From: Chrysomallon squamiferum
Taxonomy: Eukaryota; Mollusca; Gastropoda; Neomphalida; Peltospiridae
Direction of reading: 5' to 3'
NCBI GenBank assembly: GCA_012295275.1
Contig: CM022668.1
Location: 13,518,022 to 13,535,521, forward strand
Length of the DNA: 17,500 nt
Part shown: in pieces, positions 1 through 17,500 of the stretch
Numbering within the stretch: position 1 is the stretch's first letter
Layout of the letters: each line of letters starts with the position of its first letter
The notes under the pieces: generated by a model
Database searches by the model: none
What the model was told of the DNA's origin: nothing
Seen by the model: the letters and a program-made list of their open reading frames with translations, nothing else
Made by a program: the position numbers and the translations under genes

Positions 1-737
1 AAAAAAAAAAAAAAAAAGAAAGAAAGAAACAAGCAAACAAACAAACAAATAAATAAATAAAAAATAAGAAAAAGAAGAAGAAGAATATACCGAACATTAA
101 AAAGTAGGAGCGTGTACGTAAAAACAGATACATTAGTCACAAACACTCCACGCCCCACTCTAACCTACCCCACCCTACGAACCCCCACCCCACTCGTTAG
201 ATTCACGCATGCGCTATCTGCCATGCTTTTGGAAAAACAGTCAGGCTGTTATCTATTTTCCCAGTAAAACAAAGTCGTGATATTTTTGTATTATCGTCTC
301 AGATTAAGGTTCATAGTTTTATCAGTTATTTCATGGGACGAACTTTTCCATACAGAAACGACAATGATTTCATTGGAGAGATGCTGTCGTTAATACGTAG
401 GCAAGTATCATATTAAATATTGTTTTTTTTTGTTGTTTTTTGTGTACCCATAACACGTATATACATACATATGTTAATCGACATACACGTATTCTACATA
501 TAAACATTCGAATACTGTTATAACCACTGCGCATTATTAATTATGCTATTTTTAGTGTTATCGTTTTAATTTATCATGATCGTGATTATTATTAGGTTAT
601 CGTTGTTGCTGTTGTTGTTATATATTTCAATGAAATCTCTGTTAACACACTAAAACAAGACGTATTTAAACAGACTTATTTTTAAAAATTATCTTTTTGA
701 ATTAAAAAGGTAACAGTTATTTTCCCAGCGTCAGGTT
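1..737. other. 5' flank and possible 5' UTR / upstream intron; no gene seen
   Basis: Positions 1-86 are A-rich (poly-A, then AAAC/AAAT repeats). The rest is AT-rich unique sequence without a convincing open frame. An in-frame stop (taa, 711-713) precedes the first ATG of exon 1. A T/C-rich stretch ending in cag at 726-728 and another cag at 732-734 could be a 3' splice site for an upstream 5' UTR exon, so the transcription start may lie outside the window. An alternating purine-pyrimidine motif acgcatgcgc at 205-214 resembles an NRF1-type half site, but that is weak. No TATA box can be assigned. Confidence 0.5.
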
Positions 738-15363
<14,626 letters not shown>

Positions 15364-15480
15364 AAAAAATAATAATAGATTTAAAATAAAAAGAGAAAAA
15401 TGTCCCCACAAACTTAGACAATTTTATATTTTAATAACCTATGTTATTTTTGTTATCAAAATAACACATTTCTGTCCCAA

Positions 15481-15569
15481 AAAAAAAAAAAAAAAAAAAA
15501 AAGAGGAAGAAATAGTAATAACAGTAAAAATAAATAAATAAATAAATAATTATCATCATTAGAACTATC

Positions 15570-15629
<60 letters not shown>
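15481..15629. repeat. Poly-A, AAAT and (AAT)n tracts
   Basis: Poly-A near 15479-15501, AAAT units near 15528-15549, and a pure AAT run near 15572-15629. Confidence 0.92.
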
Positions 15630-15999
15630 GGAAGCAACTAAAATTTAATCAATAAATAAAATTGAATTAATCAAAAGCACAATAATAAATCTGTAAAGAT
15701 TATACATAAAATGGAAATTATATTTTCTATTCACATATTTTTATCACACAAAAGATATTCATCACATATTTTTTGTTCTCATTCTTTCCTTTTTCCATGC
15801 TTAGAATGTTTGTGTTTGAAGAAATAATTTATTTAATATATTTCGTTATTATTGCTTGTTTTTGTTTTGTTTCAAAGTTTAGTCTCTCGTTTAGTACTTT
15901 GCTAGAGGTAATCCCCAATTTGTTTCTTGTTTGTTTTTATTTTCTTAAATACAGAAAAAAATGGTAAATATTTTGTTTTATAGCTTTTCTAATATTATT

Positions 16000-16560
16000 A
16001 GTAGCAATAGTTGAAGTAGCAGTAGTTGCAGTAATACAACTAGTAATAGCAGTAATATTAGAAGTTGTGTTGGTGGTAGTAGTAGCATTAATTGTAGTAG
16101 TAGTAGTACTAGAAATAGCAGTAGTATTAACAGTAGTAGTAAAAGTAGTACTAGTGCTAATAGCAATAACAGTGGTAGTAGCAGACGTAGTAGAAGTAGT
16201 AGTAATAGTAATGGTAATAGTAATAGCAGACATGATAATCTGAAGTAGTACTAGTGATATTAGTGGTAATAATAATAACATTCGTAGTAATAGTGACTTC
16301 AGTAATAGTTGTGATGATGATGGTGTTCTATTTGTAGCAATGGAAATAGTAAACTATTACTAAGTATTAATAAGTAGTAATAGTATTAACACTAACAATA
16401 ATAGCAAAGGCAACAGCAAAATTAACCTAATGAGAACAACAGCGATAATGACATAACAAGAACAACAAAAAACATCAATAATAATAACAGTAATAGTAGT
16501 GGTAGTAGTAGCAGCAGTAGTTGTAGTAGTAGTAATAGTAGTAATAGTAGTAGAGAATAC
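16000..16560. repeat. Imperfect (TAG/AAT/CAG)n array
   Basis: Highly interrupted trinucleotide array of TAG, AAT, GCA and AAC units over about 560 nt. The divergence implies age. Confidence 0.82.
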
Positions 16561-16779
16561 AAACAACGAACTTAAATTCTACATAAAATATTTATTTCAG
16601 AGGAGATGAAAGTGCAACAGAATGAATCTTATAGTTACTTTCATTTGATCAAATTATGACTAAAGATATTTGCTTATAAGACTGAGAGGGTTAAAGTGTC
16701 CATTTGGTGGTGTTAATGAAAGAAAAAATAACAAAAACTTCAACCCACGAATTATTAACTTGGGACCAACAACGATATA

Positions 16780-17060
16780 ATTTGAATCCAATCACAACAT
16801 AATTTGCAACCTACCACCATGTAATGAGTAACCACTCAGAGTATGATTTGTAACCAGTCACGACATAATTTGTAACCATTCACAGTATAATTTGTAACCA
16901 GTCACGACATAATTTGTAACCATTCACAGTATAATTTGTAACCAGTCACGGTACAATTTCTAACCGATCGAAATATGATTTGCAGCCAGTCACAAATATG
17001 AGTTTTAAACAGTCACAGTATATCTAACTAATCCCAACATAGCTTGTAACCAACCACGGA
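16780..17060. repeat. 22-24 nt minisatellite (core CATAATTTGTAACC)
   Basis: About twelve imperfect units of type agtcacgacataatttgtaa. A double unit of about 44 nt is repeated nearly identically (about 16856-16899 and 16900-16943), showing higher-order duplication. Outer copies are more diverged. Confidence 0.88.
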
Positions 17061-17197
17061 ATTTTTTTTGATTCACAGTACAGTGAGGTACCTCGATATA
17101 AGTTAAACATCACAACGGTAATTGCAGTGAAGTCCGCGTCCACTTTAGGAACACGTAACAACTAGCACACATATGTGGCCCTAACATGACCCTTGTG

Positions 17198-17315
17198 TGG
17201 CCCAGAATTGGCGACATTTGGCCCAGAATTGGCGACATTTGGCCCAGAATTGGCAACATGTGACCAGCGTTGACATCTTCTGGGCCAGATGTGGACTACC
17301 TTTGGGCCAGACAAA
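17198..17315. repeat. TGGCCCAGA repeat with inverted copies
   Basis: Three direct 21-nt copies starting tggcccagaattggc (17198, 17219, 17240; the third has two changes) are followed by inverted copies tctgggccaga near 17278 and tgggccaga near 17303. The array can therefore fold on itself; the copy structure may be part of a dispersed repeat. Confidence 0.82.
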
Positions 17316-17500
17316 TGTGCTAGTTGTTTTTTTGTGTGTTTTTTTAAATCAGGCGATTATAAAGCGGTTATATCTGTAGAGGGATTATGAGAAGACAAAT
17401 GACGACGAGAACATGAGACTGTAAGGATGTTGCTTTACTCAGCATTCCAAAGGACGTAGAATATATTATCCGAATTCCTGAAACGAAGAGAAATGATGTT

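Larger units (their letters stand above)
15364..17500. other. 3' UTR / 3' flank; no second gene seen
   Basis: AATAAA at 15385-15390 lies only about 20 nt after the stop, and further AATAAA matches occur near 15530-15550 and 15650-15692 in AT-rich repeat. I cannot tell which, if any, ends the transcript. Then come A and AAT tracts, a unique AT-rich stretch (15640-15960), a TAG/AAT trinucleotide array (about 16000-16560), a 22-24 nt minisatellite and a TGGCCCAGA repeat. Short open frames here have no recognisable family. Confidence 0.7.

Noticed and set aside
15773-15967. 64-codon frame with hydrophobic segments in the 3' flank
   Set aside because: Short, AT-rich and without a recognisable family; nothing supports it beyond an open frame.

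Overview
The window holds one large multi-exon eukaryotic gene on the + strand: a metazoan chitin synthase (membrane glycosyltransferase family 2, relative of insect krotzkopf verkehrt). I traced thirteen coding exons from 738 to 15363 by matching reading phase, splice sites and conserved family motifs. The exons total 4997 nt. One base is missing in exon 3; with it the protein would be 1665 residues, about the usual length for an animal chitin synthase (roughly 1600).

Organism: an animal, because of spliceosomal introns and a metazoan-type synthase with about nine transmembrane (TM) helices before the catalytic core and about seven after it. Introns are AT-rich and full of di-, tri- and tetranucleotide microsatellites, while exons are balanced in composition. 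That texture suggests a lophotrochozoan, most likely a mollusc, but this is inference and no species can be named.

Layout: 1-737 is 5' flank with no recognisable gene. Exon 1 (738-919) is an acidic cytosolic N-terminus; exons 2-3 (1425-3902) are the first TM block; exon 4 (5364-5463) is a 100-nt linker exon lying between trinucleotide repeats and followed by a non-canonical GC donor; exons 5-11 (6474-11995) carry the catalytic domain (MWHE, DGD, EDRW and QRRRW motifs); exons 11-12 carry the five-TM block and the SWGTRE signature; exon 13 (14003-15363) carries the last two TM helices, a charged C-terminal tail and the stop. 15364-17500 is 3' flank with microsatellites and two minisatellites but no visible second gene.

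Most notable: a probable 1-nt deletion in exon 3; two introns (8 and 11) with copies of the 3' splice site and first bases of the following exon, associated with tandem repeats; complementary (GA)n/(CT)n and (GT)n/(AC)n tracts flanking catalytic exons; and a MITE-like inverted repeat in intron 9. I found no sign of a new multi-gene system. The interest is in how repeats have built up inside an essential gene.
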